In this document: one piece after another, positions 21,516 to 29,739 of the stretch
How the letters are laid out: each line of letters begins with the position of its first letter
Position numbering within the stretch: position 1 is the first letter of the stretch
Source: Rhodococcus marinonascens NBRC 14363
Lineage (GTDB): Bacteria > Actinomycetota > Actinomycetes > Mycobacteriales > Mycobacteriaceae
Direction: 5' to 3'
DNA: 64,000 nucleotides
NCBI RefSeq assembly: GCF_001894885.1
Contig: NZ_BCXB01000006.1
Coordinates: 62,001 to 126,000 of the forward strand
Position numbers and translations under genes: made by a program
The notes under the pieces: model-generated
Databases searched by the model: none
What the model saw: the letters and a program-made list of their open reading frames with translations, nothing else
What the model was told of the DNA's origin: nothing

Positions 21516-22724
21516 TTACAACCTCTCGGCAATTGCGAGTGCGGTCGAGCCGAGCCTGGGCAGACGGAGGTCTGCGATGGGTGTCAGCATGTTGCCGAGC
21601 CGGTTGGTGACGAACGCGATCGACAGCCCCGTATCGGGGTCCGCGAATGCGCCGGATCCACCTAAACCATAGTGCCCGAACGTATTCCGGGGTTGCCTTC
21701 TTCGCGCCACCATCCCCGCATGGTAGCCGAGCCGCCAATTCATCGGGAAGCCCAGCACGTAGTCGCGCGTGGTCGTCTGCACCTCGCTCAGCTGCGCCAC
21801 GATTTCCGGCCGGAGGAACTCGACGCCGCCAACGGTACCGTCGTTCGCCAGCGCCCCGTACATCTTGGCCAGTGCGCGGGCGCTGAAAACTCCGTTCCAT
21901 CCCGGCATCACGCTGTCGTGGATCGCAGGGTTGCGGACGAGGAGGTCGAATCCGGCGGGCATGCCAGCGTCTGCCACGTCGCGCAACCCGGGCAGTCTCG
22001 ACATCGCGAACGAGGTGGCCGCCCACGGAACGCCGAAGGGGTTGATGCGTGGGAACGTCCTTGCGATCCGGCCGCGCTCGCTGCGCGGCACCTCGTACCA
22101 GAATTCCTTCACGCCGAGTGGTTCGGCGATCTCGGTACGCACGAGTTCGGTGAATGGCGTGCCTGAGGCACGGGACGTCAGTTCGGCAACGAGCGAACCG
22201 AAGGTAACCGCGTGATATCCGGGTGCGTTCAGCCTCCGCCGATCCGGTTCGGCAGCCGCTAGTGCCGCGCTGACCAAGGAATGATCCATCAGGCTCAGCG
22301 GGCCGGGCACGAGCCCACGAACTCGGTGCAGCCCGGCACGATGCGTCAGCAGTTCGCGGACGGTGATGGTGTCCTTGCCCGCGACAGCGAACAACGGCCA
22401 GTACTGCGCCACCGGCATGTCGTAGTCGATGATGCCGCGGCCTGCGAGACGATGCAGCACGGTGGACGCAACACCTTTACCCGTGGAGAACGTGAGGGTG
22501 ACGGTGTCTTCCTTCCATTGGGTGTTGCGGCTCGCCCAGCCCGCCCACACGTCCACAACGGGTTCTCCGTGCAGGTATACGGCCAATGCGCCGCCGCCCT
22601 GACTGGTGTCGTGGAAAAGCGCGAAGAACTGGTCGACGAGCATCCCGAATCGGCGGTCCACCAGCATTCCGGCAGGCACCCGCACTGTGCGGCCCGTCAA
22701 CGGCCACGATGTCGTGGTAGTCAT
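21516..22724 (-). CDS. Serine hydrolase of the beta-lactamase / EstB esterase family
   Basis: A 402-residue protein of the class C beta-lactamase-related fold. The nucleophile motif S-x-x-K is STGK (near residue 80, in LTFSTGKGV), and a Tyr motif lies in GYHAVTFG near residue 175; THRAGLHRVRG and the ending segment FGHYGLGGSGAF, DPDTGLSIAFVTNRLG are typical of esterases of this group (LipL/EstB type in mycobacteria). No signal peptide is seen, so it is likely cytosolic. The substrate is unknown. The ATG at 22724 has only a weak ribosome-binding site. Three TTCAC-type half sites lie just upstream. Confidence 0.85.
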   Translation of the reverse strand: MTTTTSWPLTGRTVRVPAGMLVDRRFGMLVDQFFALFHDTSQGGGALAVYLHGEPVVDVWAGWASRNTQWKEDTVTLTFSTGKGVASTVLHRLAGRGIIDYDMPVAQYWPLFAVAGKDTITVRELLTHRAGLHRVRGLVPGPLSLMDHSLVSAALAAAEPDRRRLNAPGYHAVTFGSLVAELTSRASGTPFTELVRTEIAEPLGVKEFWYEVPRSERGRIARTFPRINPFGVPWAATSFAMSRLPGLRDVADAGMPAGFDLLVRNPAIHDSVMPGWNGVFSARALAKMYGALANDGTVGGVEFLRPEIVAQLSEVQTTTRDYVLGFPMNWRLGYHAGMVARRRQPRNTFGHYGLGGSGAFADPDTGLSIAFVTNRLGNMLTPIADLRLPRLGSTALAIAERL

Positions 22725-22744
22725 TGCGGCTTCTCTCGCCGTCT

Positions 22745-22764
22745 TTCACGTGAGTGAAATTCAC
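22745..22764. promoter_or_regulatory. Overlapping TTCAC/GTGAA inverted repeats, operator candidate
   Basis: TTCAC-GTGA-GTGAA (22745-22758) and GTGAA-A-TTCAC (22754-22764) share the middle half site, giving three half sites in 20 bp. They lie 21-40 bp upstream of the esterase start at 22724. This is a plausible site for a dimeric repressor. Confidence 0.45.
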
Positions 22765-22889
22765 GCTTAACTTCCTGTTTACACAATCACGGACGCGCGC
22801 GCCCGTTGCTTAGGGTCTGCGTGATCGCTTCGTGCCCATACCGCAACGGGAAAGTGCATCCCGACCTGGGGTTCGAGGCCTGTCGTCGA

Positions 22890-23777
22890 TCATTTCGGTT
22901 CCAGAGAGTTGAAGTAGTCCGACCTGATCTCGACATCCTCGACGAGTCGCGTGGTGGTCTGGATGCCAAGCGAATGCTCCTTCAACAGGTCGCACAAGCG
23001 GTCGCCGTCGATGAGATCGATCGGCGGCGCGCCGTCCCTCTTCGACTCCGTCCGGGCGTCACCGGTGAACGTGCCGGTGGTGATGAGCAAGCCCTTCTCG
23101 CCACGGCCCGCCATCGCTCCGCGGAAATCACGCACCGCGCTGGCGCCGACACTGCCGCTGTAGCGCTTGCACTGAAAGAACACCGGGAAACTGAGCAGTG
23201 AAAGCTGATACACCCCGAGACCCTCGATGTCCCCATCTCCCCCGCGTGCTGTGACCGACGCGCTCGAGAATCCGGCCTCCCGCAGCAACCGTTGAGTCAA
23301 CCGCTCGAACGCGGGCGGAGACATCTTGAGAACGGTGTCGAGTAGGAGGTCCTTCCAATCCGCGTCGTTCTCCGCCTCGGCGATGTTTGTATCCGGTTCG
23401 TCGTTTCTGCGTGAGGCGGCCTTCGCCGATTTGCGGGCCGCGTTTCTCTTGCGGTTCTCCGCGGAGAACTCGGTGTGCAAGGGGCGAATATCGCTCTCAG
23501 TCACCTCGCGACCCTTCTCCGTCACGCTCCACACTCCGCGCCGACTGTTGGTCAGTAGACCCATCCCCTTGAGGTAAGTGCGCGCCCAAGCCAGTCGGTA
23601 TTCGATCTCCGTGCTCGGACCGTCACCGTGCAGCACCCCCTGCACTTCGGACGAAAAACCTTCGCGCTCAACGACCGCGCTGTCGAGTTCCTCGTTCGAG
23701 GCCGAGCCACCGAGAGCAATGGCAGCCTGAAGCGCCGGCCACAAGAGGTCAACGTACTGAGGAACGTGAACGGTCAT
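22890..23777 (-). CDS. Mrr-type restriction endonuclease
   Basis: The 295-residue protein has an N-terminal winged-helix domain of the Mrr_N type (VPQYVDLLWPAL to RGVWSVTEKGREV, residues ~5-95), a basic linker rich in Lys/Arg (residues ~105-130), and a C-terminal PD-(D/E)xK nuclease domain: GGDGDIEG (about residues 179-186) and QCKRY (about 202-206) supply the metal-binding Asp and the Gln-x-Lys. Mrr proteins cut modified foreign DNA. It stands alone with no methylase or specificity gene. The ATG at 23777 (MTVHVPQY) is preferred over a longer open frame; no strong ribosome-binding site is seen. Confidence 0.87.
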   Translation of the reverse strand: MTVHVPQYVDLLWPALQAAIALGGSASNEELDSAVVEREGFSSEVQGVLHGDGPSTEIEYRLAWARTYLKGMGLLTNSRRGVWSVTEKGREVTESDIRPLHTEFSAENRKRNAARKSAKAASRRNDEPDTNIAEAENDADWKDLLLDTVLKMSPPAFERLTQRLLREAGFSSASVTARGGDGDIEGLGVYQLSLLSFPVFFQCKRYSGSVGASAVRDFRGAMAGRGEKGLLITTGTFTGDARTESKRDGAPPIDLIDGDRLCDLLKEHSLGIQTTTRLVEDVEIRSDYFNSLEPK

Positions 23778-23807
23778 GACCACAAGCATGCCGGAATCGA
23801 CCGAGTC

Positions 23808-23860
23808 GCCCGCACACGGACCCCGATCCGTGTGCGGGCAATCCACGGACCCCGATCCGT
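23808..23860. terminator. Two hairpins with a repeated core behind the ClC gene
   Basis: A perfect 13-bp stem with a 6-nt loop (23808-23839; core ACGGA-CCCCGA-TCCGT) is followed after 5 bp by a second, shorter stem with the same core (23845-23860). The 17-nt core occurs twice as a direct repeat (23814-23830 and 23844-23860). The pair starts right after the ClC stop codon, so it probably ends that transcript; no T-tract is present. Confidence 0.6.
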
Positions 23861-25264
23861 TCAGCCCGGCGCCCGCTGCCGCCGTCGACCTTCATCCCTG
23901 TTCTCTACCTGAGACCGGTAGATGGTCTTTCCTGCCCGACGCACGATGAGGTAGGCAATTCCCACTGCAATCATCCCCGGCGCCAGCACCCCGATGCTGC
24001 CGGTCATCTCCGCCACCATCAGCATCACCGCCAGTGGGGCGCGCGCGATGCTGCCGAAACAGGCCATCATCCCGACGATGACAAATGGGCCCGGACTGTC
24101 CGGGACGCCGGGAGCCCACGGTTCGAGCACCCGCCACACCGCCGCGCCGGTGAATGCACCGATCACCAGGCCGGGCCCGAAGATGCCTCCGGACCCACCT
24201 GAGCCGATCGACAGCGAAGTCGCCAGGATCTTCGCGAACGGCAACGCCAGCACTACCCACAGGGGGATCGACATCAGGTCCAAGCGGGACATCGACTGCT
24301 GGATCCAGCCGTATCCGCTGCCGAGTACCTCCGGCAGCACCAGCGCCATCAGTCCGACCAGCAGTCCGCCGATCGCGGGTTTGACGATCCGACTGCCTGG
24401 AAGTAGACGAGTGAGATCTACTGTCGTGTAGAAGGTTCCACTGTACAGCAGTCCGATCAGGCCACCGAGGATGCCAATCATCGCGAACCACACCAGTTCG
24501 AGCGGCGCGACGAAGACGTACTCCTGCGCGGCATACCCGAAAAGCGGCCCGAAGCCGACGAAGCTGCCGAACACCGCGTAGCTGACGATCGACGTGAACA
24601 ACGCGGGAACCAGAATGTCGAAATCGAAGTCCTCCCGGAACGGGATCGTGCAACACAACACCGCGCCGCCGAGTGGAGCGCCGAAGATCGCGCCGATGCC
24701 GGAGCCGATTCCGACTGCCACAGCGATCCTGCCGTCCCGCGGAGACAGGTTGAGTCGGCGGGAGAGCAGCGACCCGAATCCGGCCGAGATCTGCGCCGTC
24801 GGGCCCTCGCGACCGCCGGACCCGCCGGACCCGATGGTGACCGCAGACGCGACCAGTTTCACGAGAACGACACGTACGCGGATCATTCTGGGATCGCGGT
24901 GGACAGCGTCGATCGCCGCGTCGGTGCCGTGTCCCTCGGCTTCCGGAGCAAGCGTGAACACGATGATCCCCGAGACCAGACCACCCAGGCACACCACGAG
25001 TGGGATCGCCCACGGCCGCGTGAACTCCCTGCCCGCGGCCACACCACCGTCGCCTGCCGCGGTCGGTGGTTGGTAGCCCCCGAGTTCGACGAGCAGTAGA
25101 TGAGTCGCCTCCGACAGGGCGAAGTAGAACACGACCGCCCCGAGTCCCGCAATGATCCCGATCGCGGCGCCCAGGACGAGCCATTTCCGCAAGTAGGTGG
25201 CACGCCGAATCCAGCGCCTCATGGGCATCACGATCTTTCGCGCAGCCTTCGATCCAGTCGCCAC
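23861..25264 (-). CDS. ClC-family chloride channel / antiporter
   Basis: A 467-residue membrane protein of the ClC family without CBS domains. Selectivity segments are GREGPTAQI with the gating Glu153, and GSGGSGGIFGP with Phe362. The first anion-site loop reads EGHGTDAA, so His112 stands where many ClCs have Ser. At the internal proton-transfer site the canonical Glu-Glu pair is Thr206-Ile207 (GAPLGGAVLCCTIPF), so the Glu needed for proton exchange in E. coli ClC-ec1 is absent. It could be a channel or an unusual exchanger. The GTG at 25264 has GAGGTGA upstream, inside the end of the amidohydrolase gene 4 bp away, so the two genes are translationally close. Confidence 0.9.
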   Translation of the reverse strand: MATGSKAARKIVMPMRRWIRRATYLRKWLVLGAAIGIIAGLGAVVFYFALSEATHLLLVELGGYQPPTAAGDGGVAAGREFTRPWAIPLVVCLGGLVSGIIVFTLAPEAEGHGTDAAIDAVHRDPRMIRVRVVLVKLVASAVTIGSGGSGGREGPTAQISAGFGSLLSRRLNLSPRDGRIAVAVGIGSGIGAIFGAPLGGAVLCCTIPFREDFDFDILVPALFTSIVSYAVFGSFVGFGPLFGYAAQEYVFVAPLELVWFAMIGILGGLIGLLYSGTFYTTVDLTRLLPGSRIVKPAIGGLLVGLMALVLPEVLGSGYGWIQQSMSRLDLMSIPLWVVLALPFAKILATSLSIGSGGSGGIFGPGLVIGAFTGAAVWRVLEPWAPGVPDSPGPFVIVGMMACFGSIARAPLAVMLMVAEMTGSIGVLAPGMIAVGIAYLIVRRAGKTIYRSQVENRDEGRRRQRAPG

Positions 25265-25268
25265 GCGA

Positions 25269-26900
25269 TCACCTCAGTTTTCCGAATACCGTTCGGCCCT
25301 CCATGATCGTAGCGAGGATGCGCAGATCCGCGATCTCGTCAGGTTCCACGAGAAGCGGATTTGCCGACAGTACGACGAAATCGGCGTGCATACCCGGCAT
25401 GATCGCCCCTATCGCGTCATCACTGTGTAGATGCCAGGCTGAGTTGATCGTCTCCGCGCGAAGAGCCTCGAGGACGGAGATCCGCTCGTCGGGACCGAGC
25501 ACGCGTCCCGATCGGGTGCGGCGGGTAACGGCGTCGGCGATGTTACGTAGCGGGTTGATCGGGGTGACGGGCGCGTCGTTGTGGAACGAGATGCGCTGTC
25601 CCATAGCGATTGCGGAACTTGCTGCAGCCCAGGATGTTCCCCGCTCCGAGCCGAACAGGTCGTCGACGAGAATGTCTCCCCAATAGTAGAGGTGGTCGAT
25701 GAACATGCTGCACGTGACGCCGAGTTCGGTCGCTCGACGGAACTGGTCCGGAGTCATCGCTCCGACGTGCTCGAGCCGCAACCGGTGATCGTCGCGTGGC
25801 GTGTCCGCGAGCATCCGCTCCCATGCGTCGAGCGCCACGGTGACTGCGTCGTCGCCGTTCGCGTGACAGGAGATTTGCCAGCCCTTCTCGAAGTACGGCC
25901 GACTGATCTCGAGAACCTCGTCCTCGGTGTAGTTGGTCTTGCCACGGGTTCCAACGAGACCCATCGCCCGCGTGACCTCAGAATCGATGTACGGAAAACT
26001 GGTGGCCGCGTTGCCCACCCAGGGCGAACCGTCCGCCCAGATCTTGATACCTACCTGGCGGACCAAGTCGTTGCCCACACCCGGAGACACCTCGCTGGCG
26101 CGCTGCGGGTTCGACATCTCGTAGAGACGGAGGCGAGTAGTGAGCGCGCCGGACCTGGAGAAAGCGGTCAAGGCGGCCCGGAAGTTCGGGTCGAACGCCA
26201 TCTCGCTGGTGGTGGTAACACCCGCTGCGTTCATCCGCGCGCACTCCGCCGAGAGGAGTTCAGGCAGTCGAGTCACGGCCCCAGCCAGTACCTTTCCCGC
26301 CACCGCCATCACTGCGGGTGCCTCGAAGGCTGAGCCGTCGAGTTCACCCGACCTCTCGCGGCCGAAGCTACCGCCCTCGGGGTCCGGCGCATCGCGGGTC
26401 AACCCGGCTTCCCGCGCGGCCACGTCATTGAAGAAGGCAACGTGCCCGCTGTTGTGCAGGATCACCAGCGAAGTGTCCGGGGCGACGGAATTGAGCCACG
26501 CGCGGGTCGGTTCCGGTAGTCCCCTCTGCAACAAGGGGTCCCAGCCGTTGAGTACGGTGCCGTCGGGATGCTCGTCGACGGCTTTGCGCACGGCCTCGAC
26601 CACTTCTTCCGCATCGGCGATGGTGACCGGCCTGATGTCCACGACCGGTTCGGCGAGAAGCACCGCCGAGTAGAGCGGATGTCCATGCGCTTCGATGAAT
26701 CCCGGGAGTACGCAGGCTCGGCCCAGGTCCACAGTGACCGTCGCGGGCCCGATCAGCGGAATCACCGCAGCGTCGTCGCCGACCGCGGCGATGCGTCCGT
26801 CACGAACAGCGACCGCTCGAGCGCGTGGCCGTGTGTCATCCATGGTGACCACGTCACCGAAAAGCACCAGATCGGCAGTCTTCGTACCCTTCTTGCCCAT
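25269..26900 (-). CDS. Amidohydrolase family protein (YtcJ-like)
   Basis: This 543-residue metal-dependent hydrolase belongs to the amidohydrolase_3 / YtcJ group. The metal ligands are visible in order: EAHGHP (residues ~70), IKIWADGSPW, ISCHANGDDA (His), RLEHVGAM (His) and SFHNDAPVTPINPL (Asp). The N-terminal small beta domain (ADLVLFGDVVTMDD) and the C-terminal PGMHADFVVLSANPL are typical. Members hydrolyse N-formyl or cyclic amide substrates; the substrate here is unknown. The ATG at 26900 has GGGAGGG at good spacing. The ClC gene follows after 4 bp. Confidence 0.87.
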   Translation of the reverse strand: MGKKGTKTADLVLFGDVVTMDDTRPRARAVAVRDGRIAAVGDDAAVIPLIGPATVTVDLGRACVLPGFIEAHGHPLYSAVLLAEPVVDIRPVTIADAEEVVEAVRKAVDEHPDGTVLNGWDPLLQRGLPEPTRAWLNSVAPDTSLVILHNSGHVAFFNDVAAREAGLTRDAPDPEGGSFGRERSGELDGSAFEAPAVMAVAGKVLAGAVTRLPELLSAECARMNAAGVTTTSEMAFDPNFRAALTAFSRSGALTTRLRLYEMSNPQRASEVSPGVGNDLVRQVGIKIWADGSPWVGNAATSFPYIDSEVTRAMGLVGTRGKTNYTEDEVLEISRPYFEKGWQISCHANGDDAVTVALDAWERMLADTPRDDHRLRLEHVGAMTPDQFRRATELGVTCSMFIDHLYYWGDILVDDLFGSERGTSWAAASSAIAMGQRISFHNDAPVTPINPLRNIADAVTRRTRSGRVLGPDERISVLEALRAETINSAWHLHSDDAIGAIMPGMHADFVVLSANPLLVEPDEIADLRILATIMEGRTVFGKLR

Positions 26901-27037
26901 CAGTGCGCCCTCCCGTCGGACCGGGCGAGGACGACCCCCACGCGCCGGCAGCGAGTCTCGACTCTGACTTCACCCTACAACTAGGCAGCAGGTCAAATGC
27001 GGGAATCGTGCGTATCCCAAATGAGTTGCAAACAAGT

Positions 27038-28168
27038 ATGACCGAAACATCACTGCCCACAGACGGCCTCTTCGAGCCGATCACCATCAAGTCCCTGAAA
27101 ATGCGGAACCGCTTCGCGATGGCCCCGATGACGAGGGCCTTCTCTCCCGACGGCATCCCCGGGGACGACGTGACGGCGTACTACCGCCGTCGCGCGGCGG
27201 GCGGGGTGGGGCTTATCATCACCGAAGGCACGTACGTCCCCGACCCGGCCGTCGGACCCGATACCCGAGTGCCGCGCCTCTATGGCGAAAACAGCCTCGC
27301 CGGGTGGAAGTCCGTGGTGGACGCCGTACACGAAGAGGGCGGACAGATCATTCCGCAGCTGTGGCACCTGGGCGCCGAGCGCGGACCACATCCGCTCCTG
27401 AATCCTGGTGTGACCACCGTCAGCCCGTCTGGACTGGCTCTGGACGGCACCCCGGTGGGTCGGCCGTTCACCGCATCCGACCTGGACGAACTACGAGACG
27501 CCTGGGTAGCGGCCGCAACCAACGCACGTGACATCGGCTTCGACGGCGTCGAACTTCACGGCGCACACGGCTACCTGATCGATCAGTTCCTGTGGGACCG
27601 CACGAACGTCAGGTCCGACAGCTACGGCGGGTCACTCGAGGCCCGTACCAGATTCCCGGTCGAGGTGGTCGCTGCGATCCGCGAGGCTGTCGGCGAGGAC
27701 TTCGCCATCGTCTACCGCTTCTCCCAGTGGAAGCTGAACGCCTTCGACGCACGCATCGCGCAATCTCCCGACGAGCTGAGCGTGGTGCTCAAGCCGCTGG
27801 TTGCCGCGGGGGTAGACGTGTTGCATCCATCCACTCGCAGATACTGGGAACCTGCGTTCGCCGAACTGCCCGGTGCCGACGGAGAACTGGGTCTGGCCGG
27901 ATGGACGAAGAAACTAACCGGACTACCGACGATCACGGTGGGCTCGGTAGGACTCGACAGCGTTTTCACGAAAGCCCTCCCCACCGACGGCGCATCGAAC
28001 CCCACCAATATCGACCGCCTGCTGCGACAGTACGAGAACGGCGAGTTCGACCTCGTCGCGGTCGGTCGGGCCCTGCTATCCGATCCGGAATGGGTGCTCA
28101 AACTCCGAGAAGGCAGAACCGCCGAGCACATCCCGTACCGAAACGAGCACAGGAACCTCCTGCACTGA
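27038..28168 (+). CDS. NADH:flavin oxidoreductase, old yellow enzyme family
   Basis: A 376-residue FMN-dependent TIM-barrel reductase. FEPITIKSLKMRNRFAMAPM is the usual start; QLWHLGAERG, VELHGAHGYLIDQFLW (His174 and His177, the substrate-binding pair) and the FMN loop RSDSYGGSLEAR follow; AVGRALLSDPEW closes the barrel. Such enzymes reduce activated double bonds with NAD(P)H. The C-terminal 4Fe-4S part of the larger family members is absent. The ATG at 27038 is chosen as the family start; the longer open frame runs back into the promoter region of the divergent amidohydrolase gene, 137 bp away. No strong ribosome-binding site is seen. Confidence 0.92.
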   Translation: MTETSLPTDGLFEPITIKSLKMRNRFAMAPMTRAFSPDGIPGDDVTAYYRRRAAGGVGLIITEGTYVPDPAVGPDTRVPRLYGENSLAGWKSVVDAVHEEGGQIIPQLWHLGAERGPHPLLNPGVTTVSPSGLALDGTPVGRPFTASDLDELRDAWVAAATNARDIGFDGVELHGAHGYLIDQFLWDRTNVRSDSYGGSLEARTRFPVEVVAAIREAVGEDFAIVYRFSQWKLNAFDARIAQSPDELSVVLKPLVAAGVDVLHPSTRRYWEPAFAELPGADGELGLAGWTKKLTGLPTITVGSVGLDSVFTKALPTDGASNPTNIDRLLRQYENGEFDLVAVGRALLSDPEWVLKLREGRTAEHIPYRNEHRNLLH

Positions 28169-28179
28169 ACTCTGTTCGA

Positions 28180-28701
28180 TCAGTTCTCCCCGACGGTGAT
28201 GTCGGCCTGGTCGACGTTGACGTCGCTGCCCGGGTTCGCGGTTCCCTCGGTGGAGATCCTGTTCTTGTCTATCCCCTGCGCTTCGAGGGCGCTGGCGACG
28301 GAATCGGCACGTTCCTCGGCCAGTTGCTGTGCGGCGGCCTCATCGGACTTGTCGGCGTACGCGTCGATCTTGATGTCGGCATCGCTCGTCTTCAGTGCTA
28401 GCGCGATGGTTGTGAGCGTCACATTGGAAATCGGGTCCAATTCGGAACTATCGGATTCGAACTGGACCGGCACCGCCGAGATTGCCGAGTTGATGGCATT
28501 CTGAGTGGCCTCCAATGCCGTGTTCACAGCAGACGACGCGGTGGCTCTGATGCTGGTGGCCGCACCATCGAACGGGCCCGGCTCCGAACTCGTGGTGGTG
28601 GTAACCGGGGCGTCATCGGAGTTTTCGTTGGAGCAACCGGCTACCCCGGCAAGCGCAATAGCAGCCACTGCGGCACCGCTGACGATCGTCTTGCGAACCA
28701 T
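28180..28701 (-). CDS. OmpA-like lipoprotein
   Basis: The 173-residue product has a signal peptide and lipobox (LAGVAGC) with lipidated Cys near residue 24, a Ser/Thr-rich linker, a short helical stretch (ALEATQNAINSAISA) and a C-terminal OmpA-like peptidoglycan-binding domain (VQFESDSSELDP, IDAYADKSD, ERADSVASAL, RISTEGTANPG). It should be anchored in a membrane leaflet and touch the wall; the usual Asp/Arg pair of the OmpA fold is only partly conserved. The ATG at 28701 has GAGGGG at 7 nt. It ends 11 bp from the convergent oxidoreductase gene. Confidence 0.82.
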   Translation of the reverse strand: MVRKTIVSGAAVAAIALAGVAGCSNENSDDAPVTTTTSSEPGPFDGAATSIRATASSAVNTALEATQNAINSAISAVPVQFESDSSELDPISNVTLTTIALALKTSDADIKIDAYADKSDEAAAQQLAEERADSVASALEAQGIDKNRISTEGTANPGSDVNVDQADITVGEN

Positions 28702-28795
28702 TGGATTCCCCTCGAGGTCGGTGTCGTCCGGAAGGCCTACCTTTCGTGAGAATAGTCCTGAGCCGCTGGCCACATCGGCGAATCGAACGCCGCGT

Positions 28796-29566
28796 TCAGT
28801 TGATGGTCGTATGCCACACGATGGCAGCGGCGAGTGCGCCGGCGCCATTCAACGACCAGTGCAGCGCGATGGGCGCAATCAGACTGCCGCTGCGACGGCG
28901 AATCCAGGTGAACGCCACTCCGGCCCCCGCAGTGACGACCACCGCCCCAAGGATGCCGAGAATCTGACCGACTACACCGCCGCCCAAAATACTCGTCAAA
29001 CCCTTGTTTCCCGAGGTCAGCCCTAGCGAGGACGCTATGTGCCAGAGGCCGAACATGAGCGAACCCGCCGCGAAGACTCCGCGTGCACTGCACACACGGT
29101 CGAGCGTGCCGTGGAGTACACCACGGAATGCGAGTTCCTCGGGGATGACAGTCTGTAGTGGGATGACGATCATCGAGGCGATGAGCGCGCCGGAGAGAGT
29201 GGCATACCGATCGGCCATGAAGAAGGGCCGAGTGAGTGGCAGCGCTGCTCCGATCGCGACAACGGCGATCACGAGACCCATCGCGCCGAGGGCGTACATC
29301 GAACCCCGGCGCCAGTGTCTCGGGGACAGCCCCAACTCGGCCCAGCCGAGCCCCCTGCGGCGCGTCAGTACGAGCAGCACGACAGCGGCGATCGGAACGG
29401 TGGCGATGCTGGCCCACGCGGTGGTGAAGTGTGCGATCAGGTTCGTGCCCGCCAGCACGACCACGACTATTGCGATATCGAGATAGGCATGCAGCGCGGG
29501 TCGCTTCGCCCAGCCACCCGTTGACTCTGCGTATACGGCCCCCGCGGAGTTGGATTGGATAGTCAT
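28796..29566 (-). CDS. CPBP-family intramembrane metalloprotease
   Basis: A 256-residue protein with about seven membrane helices. The CPBP (Abi) motifs are clear: EELAFRG (Glu143-Glu144, Arg148), FGLWH (Phe172, His176) and the last-helix HWSLNG. The family includes CAAX prenyl proteases and bacteriocin self-immunity proteins; the substrate here is not known. The next gene on this strand, 94 bp downstream, is the OmpA-like lipoprotein, and fumarase is divergent, 173 bp away. Confidence 0.87.
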   Translation of the reverse strand: MTIQSNSAGAVYAESTGGWAKRPALHAYLDIAIVVVVLAGTNLIAHFTTAWASIATVPIAAVVLLVLTRRRGLGWAELGLSPRHWRRGSMYALGAMGLVIAVVAIGAALPLTRPFFMADRYATLSGALIASMIVIPLQTVIPEELAFRGVLHGTLDRVCSARGVFAAGSLMFGLWHIASSLGLTSGNKGLTSILGGGVVGQILGILGAVVVTAGAGVAFTWIRRRSGSLIAPIALHWSLNGAGALAAAIVWHTTIN

Positions 29567-29739
29567 ACGTTCGGCCGGTCTCCTTCGCGTTGCATCCGGT
29601 GAGTGTACGGATCTGCAGGCCCGGACTCCTGTGAGCTACCCCACTGTGTGTAGGAGCACTCCCCCTCGCCCATCGGGCGTCTCCGGCTCCCGGCTAGCCT
29701 GGGTTCGAACTTCACATCACCCGCTGTCCAGGAGAGAGA

